Shown in pieces: positions 9,161 to 17,574 of a DNA stretch of 64,000 bases (position 1 is the first letter of the stretch; each line of letters starts with the position of its first letter). The notes beneath the pieces are model-generated. The model had not been told where the DNA came from and searched no databases. It saw only the letters and a list, made by a program, of their open reading frames with translations. The translations under genes were made by a program, and so were the position numbers. Source of the DNA: Bacillus sp. FJAT-26390 (GTDB taxonomy: Bacteria > Bacillota > Bacilli > Paenibacillales > Paenibacillaceae). Where the stretch lies: positions 496,001 to 560,000 of the forward strand of contig NZ_MAQX01000001.1 of the NCBI RefSeq assembly GCF_001682865.1, read 5' to 3'.

Positions 9161-9230
9161 AATACGTTCAAAGTCCGAGCAAGCTCGTCCCTGTTAGGCT
9201 AGTCAGCCGCTGGCCTACAGCGAACGTATT
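9161..9230 (-). promoter_or_regulatory. Ribosomal protein S4 leader (autoregulatory mRNA structure)
   Basis: In the rpsD 5' leader, AATACGTTCGC and GAACGTATT close a long stem around an internal GC-rich hairpin set that includes CGAGCTTGCTCGG. The position, about 55 bases before the start codon, and the arrangement match the Bacillales S4 leader family, where S4 protein binds the leader and lowers its own expression. The assignment rests on position and secondary structure, not on a covariance search. Confidence 0.7.
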
Positions 9231-9275
9231 TCATGAGGGTGACACAAAACCGTACGCCCATCTATTCATCAATAA

Positions 9276-9305
9276 ATAATATATGAAATATATAGTCGTT
9301 GTCAA
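9276..9305 (-). promoter_or_regulatory. rpsD promoter
   Basis: On the minus strand, TTGACA (9305-9300) is followed 18 bp later by TATTAT (9281-9276), or 16 bp later by TATATT. It lies just upstream of the S4 leader, so the leader would be transcribed with rpsD. Confidence 0.65.
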
Positions 9306-9467
9306 GGTTCATGCATGAAATTAAACAAGAACGTAAGCGCATCGAAAGACCTATATTTTACATACATAGTAGTGCAAATTTCTCAAAGATGGAGTATGAT
9401 GATTGTAATAATAAGCGAAAATGGGAAGCTCATCTCCTTGGTTATCAGATGAAAGGGTTGGGGCTGC

Positions 9468-11408
9468 ATGGTTGATCGAGTGAATAGCAATTTTGCATAT
9501 CATAAAACCTCTACAATTGTGGATACATCAGCAGAATCACAACCGGTTTGGTTTAGCAGTGAAGATATTAGCGATGCGGACGAGTCCTTGTTATTTCCTT
9601 TGTTTCAAGACAGCTTTAAGCAGTGGGCAAAAGAATCAGCAGCGTTGGCTTCATTTGAGAATGGCGAGTTTGCGCTATTTAATAAAGAAGGGGAAGAGGT
9701 CGCTGCAACGGGGCAGTATCGCGATGGGCGCGAAAATCGTAATGCTGTGCTAATGACGGCGGTTAGCCGTGCTTTAAGCGGTGGAGAGGCCAGCATTAAT
9801 GGAACGGAAGATTTATTTGTGGCAGCGGTGCCTGTTCATAGGCGGAACGATGGTGCCGTTTTTGGCGTTTTCACCTACCTATCAACTAATGGATCTCGAA
9901 TAGAGCTAGAGCAGCTTCTTGGATGCTCGCTTCATTTCCGCAGCTGCTTTTATCATATGTTCGAACAGATTTATGTTAAGGATCTGCTCTTGCAGCAGCG
10001 GAGGGCTGAGAAGGAAGCCGACCGTAGAAACGCTTTGTTTCAAGCCGCCAAACGGCTATATGATCAAATCGACGTATCCTCCGTGCTGTCGGAGCTGCTT
10101 CTCAGCCTAGAGATGCTGTTCCCAAGCTCAGAGGTTGATTTGTATCTATCGCAGGATCATTTGAACGGAGATCCGCGCGTGAAGCCGCTCGTTTTCAAAA
10201 ATGCCGAGCATGATCTCGTGGCTAAAGCGTTTCTTAACGGACAATCGGTAACCGAGCATGACCGGGACGGCACGCTGCGGCTCGCAGTCCCGATGACCGG
10301 CAAGCAAGCCGCATATGGCGTGCTCCGCATGTCAATCGGTCCAGGCAAATGGGATGAGGCGGATTTGCCGGCCTTCCTGCTGCTCGCGGATACTTCAGGC
10401 TCTGCCTTTGAGAATGCGAAGCTGTACGAGCAGTCAAATTTGCTTATCAATGAGCTTCGTCTTATCAATGAGCTCACGAAACGTCTGAATCAGTCCCTTA
10501 GGCTGAAAGAAATTTTTCAGTTTGCGAGCAGCGAGCTTTTAACGATATTTGATGCGGATTTTTGCTGCGTCCTGCAGCTTAATAAAGAAAAAAATCAGTT
10601 TGTTGTCATGTCGAGCAACTTTCCTGCACTTGCAAGCGAGCATTTCTCGCCCGATTACGGCTTTTGCGGAATGGTTTACCGGACGAAAGAGCCGCTGATC
10701 ATATCCGATTACTGGCATACTCGCGTTGTAACCTCCAAGCTGATGGACAATACGAGCTCGAGATCGCTTATCGCTGCGCCGATCCTGGTCGATGGCGAGG
10801 TCGTTGGCGTCATTTTGGTCACGCATAAGGCGCCAAATTTTTTCTCCTACGAAAATTATAAGCTGCTGCAAGTGATGAGCACGCATATCGGCCTTGCGGT
10901 TACGAATGCGTCCCTGCATGCGGAAGTGCGCCGGATGGTAATAACCGACAATTTGACAGGGCTGCATGCCCGCCATTATTTAAATGAACAAATTCAAAAC
11001 CGTCAGCGCAAAGATCCGTTTGGATCGCTCATACTAGTGGACATAGATTTGTTCAAGCGGGTAAATGACACGTTTGGCCATCAGGTCGGCGATCGGATTC
11101 TGATTCAAGTGAGCGATATCATTAGGAGCTCGATCAGACACGGCGACATTGCGGCACGTTGGGGCGGCGAGGAGCTTGCGGTGTACCTGCCGGGCATCCG
11201 AGCGGAGCAGGCTTATCGCATCGCTGAGCGGATCCGCCTGCAGGTGGAGAAAGACACCGATCCTGTTGTAACCGTATCCTGCGGCGTCTCCGAGTGGACG
11301 TTCGAGGATGAGAAGGTTAGCGTCGAGTCGTTGTTCTACCGAGCGGACATGGCGCTTTATGAGGCTAAGCACAACGGGCGAAATTGTATTTTCGTAGGAC
11401 AGAACTAA
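9468..11408 (+). CDS. Diguanylate cyclase with GAF sensor domains (GAF-GAF-GGDEF)
   Basis: This 646-residue, apparently soluble protein has no membrane segment. Two GAF-like regions lie at about 190-320 and 345-480 (the second with FDADFCCVLQLN, FSPDYGFCGMVYRTKEPLIISDYW and SLIAAPILVDGEVVGVI). The N-terminal 180 residues contain a weaker sensor-like fold. The C-terminal GGDEF domain starts at DNLTGLHARHYLNEQI; its signature is GGEEL (about 565-569), a catalytically competent variant. RHGD lies exactly five residues before it, matching the RxxD inhibitory site that binds c-di-GMP. It is therefore probably an active, feedback-inhibited enzyme making c-di-GMP from GTP in response to a ligand. 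The ATG at 9468 has only a modest G-rich site upstream. Confidence 0.9.
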   Translation: MVDRVNSNFAYHKTSTIVDTSAESQPVWFSSEDISDADESLLFPLFQDSFKQWAKESAALASFENGEFALFNKEGEEVAATGQYRDGRENRNAVLMTAVSRALSGGEASINGTEDLFVAAVPVHRRNDGAVFGVFTYLSTNGSRIELEQLLGCSLHFRSCFYHMFEQIYVKDLLLQQRRAEKEADRRNALFQAAKRLYDQIDVSSVLSELLLSLEMLFPSSEVDLYLSQDHLNGDPRVKPLVFKNAEHDLVAKAFLNGQSVTEHDRDGTLRLAVPMTGKQAAYGVLRMSIGPGKWDEADLPAFLLLADTSGSAFENAKLYEQSNLLINELRLINELTKRLNQSLRLKEIFQFASSELLTIFDADFCCVLQLNKEKNQFVVMSSNFPALASEHFSPDYGFCGMVYRTKEPLIISDYWHTRVVTSKLMDNTSSRSLIAAPILVDGEVVGVILVTHKAPNFFSYENYKLLQVMSTHIGLAVTNASLHAEVRRMVITDNLTGLHARHYLNEQIQNRQRKDPFGSLILVDIDLFKRVNDTFGHQVGDRILIQVSDIIRSSIRHGDIAARWGGEELAVYLPGIRAEQAYRIAERIRLQVEKDTDPVVTVSCGVSEWTFEDEKVSVESLFYRADMALYEAKHNGRNCIFVGQN

Positions 11409-11446
11409 ATAATGCCTGTTTTCCACAGCGAGACAGGTTAGATGAA

Positions 11447-11474
11447 GGATGCCTTGACGGGCATCTTTTTCTTT
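11447..11474 (+). terminator. Probable terminator after the GGDEF gene
   Basis: GGATGCC and GGGCATC form a short hairpin followed by TTTTTCTTTTT. The stem is small, so the call is moderate. Confidence 0.6.
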
Positions 11475-11549
11475 TTGCCCTTAAACGGAATAAGGAGCAA
11501 GCAGGTAAGGGACGATATTACAATAATAAGTTGGACGGGAGGAAAAGAG

Positions 11550-12281
11550 ATGGGAAGAAATAAGGCGATTGGAGCAGGCGTTGTGGCAGTAGCTTTAATG
11601 ATGTCTGCACTCGGCTGCGGCAGTGCCGGCGACAAGCGAACACCTAAGGAGTGGCTGTCTTTGTCATACTCGGGGCTTGCGGCAACGGATCAATATGATT
11701 TTACGGGCTCGATGAGCATGAAGACGGCGGACGGGCTCGAGTTTAAGCCGGAAGTATTTGAAGGCAAAGTAGTGGATCATCAGCAATTGACGCTTCAGAC
11801 GAATACGGCGGACCCGCTGCACTGGAATCCGGTACAAGTGCTGGAGGCGTTAAACAATGCCAACGACGAGGTTCGTTTGTTAAATGAAAGCAATAATCCA
11901 GACACGGTTACGCTGCTGATTACCGAGAATGCCAGTGTCTCAAAGGAGAGATGGGAGCAGCGCCTGCGGCAGCAGCTCGATCAGCTTGATGTACCGGCAG
12001 CGGATCGTCCGTATCACGAGGAGTGGTCGAAGGAACTGGCGCGTTCCCGCAAGCAATTGGAACAGATGCTGGCGTCCATGCAAGCGGTGACGAAGTATGA
12101 GCTTGTCATCGACCGAGACCGGCTGCTGCCGCTAAAAATGGAGGAGAAAACATCCTTCAGCTACACGTATAATCAAAAGCCGGCAGCCGAGGAAAGGCAC
12201 ACGACAGTAAGGTTTCAATCCTTTAACGGAGCATCGAGCGAAACTGTTCAACAGACGCAAAAACGTGTTACGATGGATTAG
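11550..12281 (+). CDS. Predicted lipoprotein of unknown function
   Basis: This 243-residue protein has a lipoprotein signal: basic MGRNK, a hydrophobic core, then MSALGCGS with the likely lipidated Cys near residue 25. The lipobox is slightly unusual, with Ala rather than Leu at -3. The mature part is hydrophilic, Gln/Glu-rich in the middle, with a helical stretch around KERWEQRLRQQLDQLD. It ends in alternating beta-type sequence, somewhat like outer-face lipoproteins that bind hydrophobic or wall ligands. I do not recognise a family. ATG at 11550 is chosen for its GGGAGG site and because it opens the signal peptide. The aminopeptidase gene follows after 30 bp, so the two may be co-transcribed. 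Confidence 0.75.
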   Translation: MGRNKAIGAGVVAVALMMSALGCGSAGDKRTPKEWLSLSYSGLAATDQYDFTGSMSMKTADGLEFKPEVFEGKVVDHQQLTLQTNTADPLHWNPVQVLEALNNANDEVRLLNESNNPDTVTLLITENASVSKERWEQRLRQQLDQLDVPAADRPYHEEWSKELARSRKQLEQMLASMQAVTKYELVIDRDRLLPLKMEEKTSFSYTYNQKPAAEERHTTVRFQSFNGASSETVQQTQKRVTMD

Positions 12282-12311
12282 ATCGAAAGGAAGAAGGAGA
12301 GGATTTTTAAC

Positions 12312-13427
12312 ATGCGTGACCCAAGATTGCAAAAGCTAGCCCAAAATTTAGTCGAGTATTCCATTGATGTTCAGCCTGGCGAAAATGTGCTCATTGACAT
12401 GGTCGGTTCAGAACGGGAGCTGACAAAATGTTTAATAGAAGAGGTTGCTAAGCGCGGCGGAAGACCGTTCGTAGAATCGAGCGATCGCTCTGTGCTTCGT
12501 ACTTTATTGCAGCATGCTACCAAAGAGCAAATGGAGCTATGGTCGTCGCTTGATTTGGAGCGAATGAAAAATATGCAAGGTTATATCGCGGTACGCTCCG
12601 GCGACAATGTCAATGAGCTGGCTGGCATACCTGACGCGAACATGCGCTTGTATGAGCAAATATACAGAAATCCGGTACATATGGAGCAGCGCGTTAAAAA
12701 AACAAAATGGGTCATTCTGCGTTACCCGACCCCATCGATGGCACAGCTTGCGAACATGAGCACGGAAGCGTTTGAGGACTTCTATTTTGACGTATGCAAT
12801 TTGGATTACGCTAAGATGGATCGAGCGATGGATCCGCTGCAAGCGCTCATGAGCAAAACAGATCGCGTGCGCATCGTATCGCCAGGCACGGACCTGAGCT
12901 TCTCGATCAAAAACATCGGAGCTAAAAAATGTTCGGGACACCGCAATATTCCTGATGGCGAAGTATTCTCCGCGCCTGTCCGCGATTCGGTGCAAGGTAC
13001 CATTACGTATAACGCGCCAAGCGTTTATTCCGGCGTTACGTTCCAAAACATTTCGTTTACGTTTGAGAACGGAAAAATTGTCAAAGCAGAAAGCAATGAC
13101 ACGGCCCGCATAAATGAGATTTTAGACATGGATGAGGGTGCTCGTTACATCGGTGAATTCGCAATTGGATTTAATCCGCATATTTTGCATCCGATGAATG
13201 ATATTTTGTTCGATGAAAAAATTGCCGGAAGCCTGCACTTCACGCCAGGCCAAGCGTATGAGGAAACGGACAATGGCAATCGCTCCTCCGTCCACTGGGA
13301 TTTGGTGCTAATCCAACGGCCGGAATACGGCGGCGGGGAAATATATTTTGACGATATTCTCATTCGTAAGGATGGCGTGTTCGTTATTCCTGAGCTTGAA
13401 GCATTAAATTCAGAAAACTTGAAATAA
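12312..13427 (+). CDS. M29-family metallo-aminopeptidase (AmpS/PepS type)
   Basis: This 371-residue protein matches the M29 (thermophilic) aminopeptidases. The N-terminus is RDPRLQKLAQNLVEYSIDVQPGEN-like, the middle has the GTDLSFSIKN segment and GEVFSAPVRDSVQG, and the C-terminus has the metal-binding stretch around SSVHWDLVLIQRPEYGGG and EIYFDDILIRKDG. Members are cytoplasmic and remove N-terminal residues from peptides, using a two-metal site. Length agrees with the family. ATG at 12312 is preceded by AAGGAGAGG. It lies 30 bp after the lipoprotein gene, with no terminator between them. Confidence 0.92.
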   Translation: MRDPRLQKLAQNLVEYSIDVQPGENVLIDMVGSERELTKCLIEEVAKRGGRPFVESSDRSVLRTLLQHATKEQMELWSSLDLERMKNMQGYIAVRSGDNVNELAGIPDANMRLYEQIYRNPVHMEQRVKKTKWVILRYPTPSMAQLANMSTEAFEDFYFDVCNLDYAKMDRAMDPLQALMSKTDRVRIVSPGTDLSFSIKNIGAKKCSGHRNIPDGEVFSAPVRDSVQGTITYNAPSVYSGVTFQNISFTFENGKIVKAESNDTARINEILDMDEGARYIGEFAIGFNPHILHPMNDILFDEKIAGSLHFTPGQAYEETDNGNRSSVHWDLVLIQRPEYGGGEIYFDDILIRKDGVFVIPELEALNSENLK

Positions 13428-13492
13428 ATGAACACAATGATATCGCTTTCCTCTATAATAAATGGAAAATAAAGCGTTTTTCATTTTACCAC

Positions 13493-13521
13493 TTGCTCGA
13501 TGTTACGTTTCGGGTTATCAT
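13493..13521 (+). promoter_or_regulatory. Possible promoter of the HPr-like gene
   Basis: TTGCTC (13493-13498) and TATCAT (13516-13521) have a 17-bp spacer, leaving a leader of about 38 bases. Neither hexamer is consensus. Confidence 0.4.
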
Positions 13522-13565
13522 GGTGACAAAGGTAAGCTTTACTAATATAACTGGAGGGATCTCCC

Positions 13566-13808
13566 ATGTCCAACAACGCAGCTATTGTAGAAATTTCCCA
13601 AACGGCTAGCCAATTCACTTCGTCCATCGTTCTGCAAGCCGAGAGCAAATATATCGATGTAAAAAGCATCCTCGGACTATTCACAACACTAGTAGGCGGC
13701 CATGCATATGAACTGCATGTACACGGACCTGATGCTGAAGAAGCAAAAACAGCGATGGCAGATGTTTTCGCTAAGCACAACTTGAACGTTACCGTTATTA
13801 CGGATTAG
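13566..13808 (+). CDS. Short HPr-like protein lacking the phosphorylatable histidine
   Basis: This 80-residue protein aligns with HPr from the first helix onward. ASQFTSSIVLQ corresponds to ASKF-x-SDIxLE of HPr, and VKSILGLFTTLV corresponds to the Ser46 loop VKSIMGVMSLGI, with Ser34 here in the Ser46 position. It starts where the His15 segment of HPr would be and reads NNAAIVEI instead of HARPA, so neither strand 1 nor the phospho-His is present. An in-frame stop just upstream rules out a longer start. The ribosome binding site is GGAGGG. It could be a Crh-like regulatory partner (Crh also lacks His15) or a structural relative. It has a terminator of its own. Confidence 0.75.
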   Translation: MSNNAAIVEISQTASQFTSSIVLQAESKYIDVKSILGLFTTLVGGHAYELHVHGPDAEEAKTAMADVFAKHNLNVTVITD

Positions 13809-13842
13809 TAGTATTATAATATTATTATAATATTCCAGAATT

Positions 13843-13877
13843 GGCGTCCCTTCATTTTTGAAGGGGCGCTTTTCTGT
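13843..13877 (+). terminator. Terminator of the HPr-like gene
   Basis: GCGTCCCTTCA and TGAAGGGGCGC pair around a TTTT loop, followed by TTTTCTGTTTT. Confidence 0.85.
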
Positions 13878-13957
13878 TTTGACCTTGTATAATCCCTCTT
13901 TTTCGTCTAATATAAAGGGTATAGAAGACGGCGGATACGCGCACAGGGGGGAAAACG

Positions 13958-14245
13958 ATGTCTTCACCGGAAATTACGGTACAATTGCATGAGAAAGCGC
14001 TTCGTCTCCTTCAAGAAGATGCGAGTAAAATAGAAAAGCTAATCGAAGTTCAGATGGAAAACTTGACTACCCGTCAATGTCCGCTGTACGAAGAAGTGCT
14101 AGATACGCAAATGTATGGATTCTCGCGAGAGGTTGACTTTGCTGTTCGCGCAGGCTTGATAGCAGAGATGGCAGGCAAGGAAATAGTGAATCGATTAGAG
14201 CGGAATTTAGCGATGTTATACGAAGCTTTGGAAAGAAAAGAGTAG
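13958..14245 (+). CDS. ylaN: YlaN family protein (DUF1507)
   Basis: This 95-residue all-helical protein has the family core [20 protein letters not shown] followed by FAVRAGLI, nearly the same as B. subtilis YlaN ([20 protein letters not shown]). Published work on YlaN links it to iron homeostasis and to relief of Fur repression; that role is family knowledge, not visible here. In B. subtilis ylaN sits next to ftsW; here ftsW is 1.7 kb away on the other strand with two genes inserted. ATG at 13958 has a GGGGGG-type site upstream. Confidence 0.92.
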   Translation: MSSPEITVQLHEKALRLLQEDASKIEKLIEVQMENLTTRQCPLYEEVLDTQMYGFSREVDFAVRAGLIAEMAGKEIVNRLERNLAMLYEALERKE

Positions 14246-14275
14246 CCTCCGGTTGGAGACTACTCTTTTCTTTAT
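14234..14275. terminator. Terminator of ylaN
   Basis: AGAAAAGAGTAG overlaps the end of ylaN and pairs with CTACTCTTTTCT (14260-14271), followed by T/A-rich sequence. It may also serve the convergent antiporter gene. Confidence 0.75.
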
Positions 14276-14305
14276 ATATGAAGGTGCATGGGGCAAATAT
14301 TTGGC

Positions 14306-15364
14306 CTATACGAGGTAGAAGGCGATACCGAGAATCACGTAGACCATAATGAGTAGAACACCCTCGTACCAGTTCGTCTGTCCATCCCGCGATACCGATT
14401 TGGCGATAAAGACGGAAACGCCGATTGCGGTCAGCTCGATTGGGGTAAAGACGATATCCATCGTGTTGCCGAACAACGCGCTGACAAGGATGAGCACGGG
14501 CGCTACAAACAAGGCGATTTGCAAGCTGCTTCCGATGGCAATTTCTACGGCTGCGCCAATCTTGTTTTTCATGGCTAGGATGACGGCAGCGCTATGCTCC
14601 GCGGCATTACCGACGATAGCGATGACAAACGCCCCTATAAACAGCTCAGATAGGCCAAATTGGGCGCTAAACGCATCAAGGGTATGTACGAGCCATTCAC
14701 TCACAAACGCCACCATAACGGTCGCGAGGAGGAGGAACAAGATCGACTTTCCTTTGGACCATGCAGGCTCCTCGCCATGATCGGCATTCATGACGACGTC
14801 TGACAACATATCCTTATGTGTGACCATCGAGAAGATGAGCCACAAGATGTAGGAGACGATCAGAATGCCGGCAACCGCTAGACTTAAAAATTGGTCTTTC
14901 TCAAAGGTGAACTTCTCTGAAACAACGAACACCGCCGGTACGAAAAGACCGATAACGGCCATGATCATAAGGGTGGAGTTGTGATCGGCTAGCCGGTTGT
15001 TGAAGCGCTGCTCCTTATACTTCAACCCGCCTAGCAAAATGCTGAGTCCTAACACAAGCAAAAGATTTCCGATGATCGCCCCTGTTAAGCTTGCCTTCAC
15101 CATGTCAAATTGCTGTGCTTTGATCAAAAATATTGCGATAATAAGCTCAGCGGCGTTGCCGAATGTCGCATTTAGAAACCCGCCCAGCCGCTGTCCGGCA
15201 TAGTGGGCGACGCTCTCGGTCGCTTTGCCAAGGAACCCTGCCACAAAAATGATGGCGATCGCTGAAATGACGAACTGCGCTGTGTTGTTAAAGTGAGCGA
15301 AATGACCGATCGCGCTCAGCGCAAACATGACGATCAAGCCTGTGAAAAACAATTTTTGATTCAT
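14306..15364 (-). CDS. Ca2+/H+ antiporter (CaCA family, CAX/ChaA type)
   Basis: This 352-residue integral membrane protein has about 10-11 hydrophobic segments. It contains the two inverted alpha-repeats that define cation/proton exchangers: GGFLNATFGNAAELIIAIF in the first half and GAFVIAIVGNAAEHSAAVI in the second, each with the ion-binding GNAAE core. It exports Ca2+ in exchange for protons across the cytoplasmic membrane. An acidic loop (VVMNADHGEEPAW) separates the halves. ATG at 15364 is chosen because AGAGGTG precedes it and the product then begins MNQKLFFTGL; in-frame ATGs upstream add a spurious extension. Confidence 0.93.
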   Translation of the reverse strand: MNQKLFFTGLIVMFALSAIGHFAHFNNTAQFVISAIAIIFVAGFLGKATESVAHYAGQRLGGFLNATFGNAAELIIAIFLIKAQQFDMVKASLTGAIIGNLLLVLGLSILLGGLKYKEQRFNNRLADHNSTLMIMAVIGLFVPAVFVVSEKFTFEKDQFLSLAVAGILIVSYILWLIFSMVTHKDMLSDVVMNADHGEEPAWSKGKSILFLLLATVMVAFVSEWLVHTLDAFSAQFGLSELFIGAFVIAIVGNAAEHSAAVILAMKNKIGAAVEIAIGSSLQIALFVAPVLILVSALFGNTMDIVFTPIELTAIGVSVFIAKSVSRDGQTNWYEGVLLIMVYVILGIAFYLV

Positions 15365-15519
15365 ACGAAGCACCTCTTTGCAAATTTGCTGAAAACCTGA
15401 TAATAATATAGCGGAAATGAGGAGACATGTAAACTTTACCAACATGCTATCAAAATGAAACTTACAAATTGTTATCATTTAAAATAGCAAATATTCACAT
15501 TCATTTAAAAGCACTGTTC

Positions 15520-15548
15520 TTGCTTCGCGCCTAAGCTTCCATTACAAT
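15520..15548 (+). promoter_or_regulatory. Promoter of the Asp23-family gene
   Basis: TTGCTT (15520-15525) and TACAAT (15543-15548) are spaced 17 bp and would initiate about 25 bases before the start codon. Confidence 0.5.
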
Positions 15549-15580
15549 AAACGTATATGGCAAAATGAGGAGTGTGTCAC

Positions 15581-15970
15581 ATGACCGAAGAACTTCAAAC
15601 TGGTCTTATCCGAATCTCTGATGATGTAGTAGCAACGATAGCTGGACTCGCAGCGCTTGAAACGCCAGGCATTGCAGCAATGTCTGGCGGTATCTCCGAA
15701 GGTCTTGCCAAACGTCTAAGCGGCAAAAACGTGCAAAAAGGCGTATCTGTCGAGGTAGGCACGACAGAGGCGGCAATTGATCTTCGAATTATTGTTCATT
15801 ATGGCATTCCGATTCAAGAAGTATGCCGTCAGTTGCAGCTTAATGTTCGCGAATCCGTAGAAAACATGACAGGCCTGCATGTTGTGGAAGTGAACGTGAA
15901 GGTGGAAGGCGTAGCCTTCAAAGAGGAAGAATTGGAAGAATCGCAGCTGCAGCAGCAACGACTGAAATAA
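15581..15970 (+). CDS. Asp23/Gls24 family envelope-stress protein
   Basis: This 129-residue protein has the Asp23 fold: an N-terminal helix (TGLIRISDDVVATIAGLAAL), GIAAMSGG, then VSVEVGTTEAAIDLRIIVHY and a C-terminal helix/strand with LHVVEVNVKVEGV. The tail is Glu/Gln-rich. Family members are small cytoplasmic or membrane-proximal proteins linked to alkaline or cell-envelope stress. ATG at 15581 has GAGGAG nine bases upstream. A paralogue (YloU type) lies at 55348. The gene is monocistronic and convergent with ftsW. Confidence 0.88.
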   Translation: MTEELQTGLIRISDDVVATIAGLAALETPGIAAMSGGISEGLAKRLSGKNVQKGVSVEVGTTEAAIDLRIIVHYGIPIQEVCRQLQLNVRESVENMTGLHVVEVNVKVEGVAFKEEELEESQLQQQRLK

Positions 15971-15983
15971 AAATAAGCAAGCA

Positions 15984-16020
15984 ACAAAAGACCTCTTACA
16001 TGGAAGAGGTCTTTTGTTTT
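15984..16020. terminator. Bidirectional terminator between the Asp23 gene and ftsW
   Basis: CAAAAGACCTCTT and AAGAGGTCTTTTG pair perfectly around a six-base loop. The minus-strand side overlaps the last codons of ftsW. Confidence 0.85.
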
Positions 16021-17204
16021 GCCGCAAATCGGTTTTGGGAGCCGCTTTTTGCGCTTCGATTTTCAACTTTATTCGATTCTCTTGAAATGCTTAGAAGAAT
16101 ACCCATACTCATGAGACAAAAAAGCAGCGATGAGCCGCCGTAGCTTATGAATGGCAGGGTAACTCCAGTCATCGGAATGGCGCTGGTTACGCCTCCAATA
16201 TTAATGAATGCCTGTATGGTCAGCAGGCCGACGATGCCGATGCCGACAATCGTTCCGTATTCATCAGGACAGCGCAGAGCGACGATAAGGCCGCGCCATA
16301 AAAAGACTAAATAAAACAATAAGAAAATCGTGCTTCCGATAAAGCCAAACTCTTCGGCGATGATCGAGAAAATAAAATCATTGTAGGCGTATTTTAAATA
16401 ATGCAGTTTTTGAATGCTTTCGCCAAAACCAGCTCCGGTCAATCCGCCATGCCCCAGCGCTTGCAAAGATGACACAATTTGAAATCCGGTATTTTGTGCA
16501 TCAGCCAGTGGATCAGAGTAGGCCGTAAACCGGTCAATTCTATATTGCCAGCTTGTTGGGTCGATAGCCATTCCTATGCTGACTACAATTGTGCCTAAAA
16601 TCGCGAGGACGATCCCTACAGCAAATAAATGCTTGAGGTTCGCGCCTCCTGCTATAATCATTATCGCTGCGCATGAGCCAAGTACCAAACAAGAACCAAG
16701 GTCTGGCTGCATCATAATTAGGCCACAAATGAACCCGACGATAACGATGACCGGCAGCAGTCCCTTTTTAAAATCACGAAATTTCTCGCCTTTTTTGGAA
16801 ATCAGCGCTCCGAGATACAAGATAAGCGCAAGCTTGGCAGCCTCGGTTGGCTGAATGCCAAGTGATCCGATACCGAACCAACTCCGGGCGCCGTTAATGC
16901 CCTCGTTGACAAAAGGGACAAGCATGAGCATGAAAATGACAGGTACAAAAAAAAGCATGAAAGCTTTCTTATATACTTGATAACGCAGGTTCATCATAAA
17001 GAGCATGATGAACGTACCAAGGCCAGCCCATATGAGCTGGCGTTTGATAAAGTAAAGTGAATCATTCCCTGTTGCTTTTGAAACCGCTGCTATTCCGGAG
17101 CTTGCGCTGAATACCATCACAAGCCCAAAACCTACTAGCAGAAGAGTCAAAATGAGAAGCAGAAAGTCCGGTCTTCCACGGCTACCGTTCTGCGTGGCTT
17201 TCAT
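15996..17204 (-). CDS. ftsW: SEDS-family peptidoglycan glycosyltransferase FtsW
   Basis: This 402-residue polytopic membrane protein has ten predicted segments. It carries the SEDS signatures GARSWFGIGSLGIQPTEAAKL, the conserved NDFIFSIIAEEFGFIG loop, and GVTLPFISYGGSSL near the C-terminus. FtsW polymerises lipid II at the division septum together with a class B PBP. The C-terminal tail is short and basic (RFAAKQKTSSM). The assignment to FtsW rather than RodA rests on the family pattern and on proximity to ylaN (a B. subtilis neighbour); RodA or a sporulation SpoVE-like role cannot be fully excluded. It is 10 bp downstream of the YugN-like gene on the same strand. Confidence 0.88.
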   Translation of the reverse strand: MKATQNGSRGRPDFLLLILTLLLVGFGLVMVFSASSGIAAVSKATGNDSLYFIKRQLIWAGLGTFIMLFMMNLRYQVYKKAFMLFFVPVIFMLMLVPFVNEGINGARSWFGIGSLGIQPTEAAKLALILYLGALISKKGEKFRDFKKGLLPVIVIVGFICGLIMMQPDLGSCLVLGSCAAIMIIAGGANLKHLFAVGIVLAILGTIVVSIGMAIDPTSWQYRIDRFTAYSDPLADAQNTGFQIVSSLQALGHGGLTGAGFGESIQKLHYLKYAYNDFIFSIIAEEFGFIGSTIFLLFYLVFLWRGLIVALRCPDEYGTIVGIGIVGLLTIQAFINIGGVTSAIPMTGVTLPFISYGGSSLLFCLMSMGILLSISRESNKVENRSAKSGSQNRFAAKQKTSSM

Positions 17205-17214
17205 GTTGCCACCG

Positions 17215-17559
17215 TTATGCTAACAGCTGTTTCAATTGTTGAAGTCTTTGTGTAGCTGTATTCATAATAGGCTGCGGTACCGGAGATTCATACTCAAGGC
17301 CATGCGGGAAAGTAGCTCGTCCAATGTAGACGGATTCAATAACAAGCACGGCATGCGGCGATTCAAGCTTGCCTTCAACAGCGCGAGTAGTAATCCTTAA
17401 GAAATATTCGGAACCGCTAGCGCGATCCTCAAGTTTTAAATCGTATGTAGCGCGATAGTATTCCCATTGCCAACGGACGAAGCCAACTTTTTCAGCAGAT
17501 TCATCTAAATGGTCTAGTTCGCTTTTAACACCGTTTAAGCCGGTATTTTCAATAATCAT
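17215..17559 (-). CDS. YugN-like family protein
   Basis: This 114-residue acidic protein has the sequence features of the YugN-like family: ENTGLNGVKSELDHLDESAE, WQWEYYRATYDLKL, FLRITTRAVEGKLESPHAVL and an aromatic RATFPHGLEYE segment. No catalytic residues can be assigned and the cellular role is unknown. ATG at 17559 has TAGGAGG seven bases upstream, and just before that lies a short hairpin element shared with the ylbG and rpmB leaders. ftsW follows after 10 bp. Confidence 0.72.
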   Translation of the reverse strand: MIIENTGLNGVKSELDHLDESAEKVGFVRWQWEYYRATYDLKLEDRASGSEYFLRITTRAVEGKLESPHAVLVIESVYIGRATFPHGLEYESPVPQPIMNTATQRLQQLKQLLA

Positions 17560-17574
17560 GGTAGTTCCTCCTAA

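Noticed and set aside
9106..9171. N-terminal extension of rpsD from an upstream ATG at 9171
   Set aside because: It would make the protein longer than the standard 200 residues and would translate the regulatory leader.
13801..13835. AT-rich repeat TATTATAATATTATTATAATAT after the HPr-like gene as a promoter for ylaN
   Set aside because: It lies before the terminator of the HPr-like gene and lacks a -35; a promoter after the terminator is more likely but could not be fixed.
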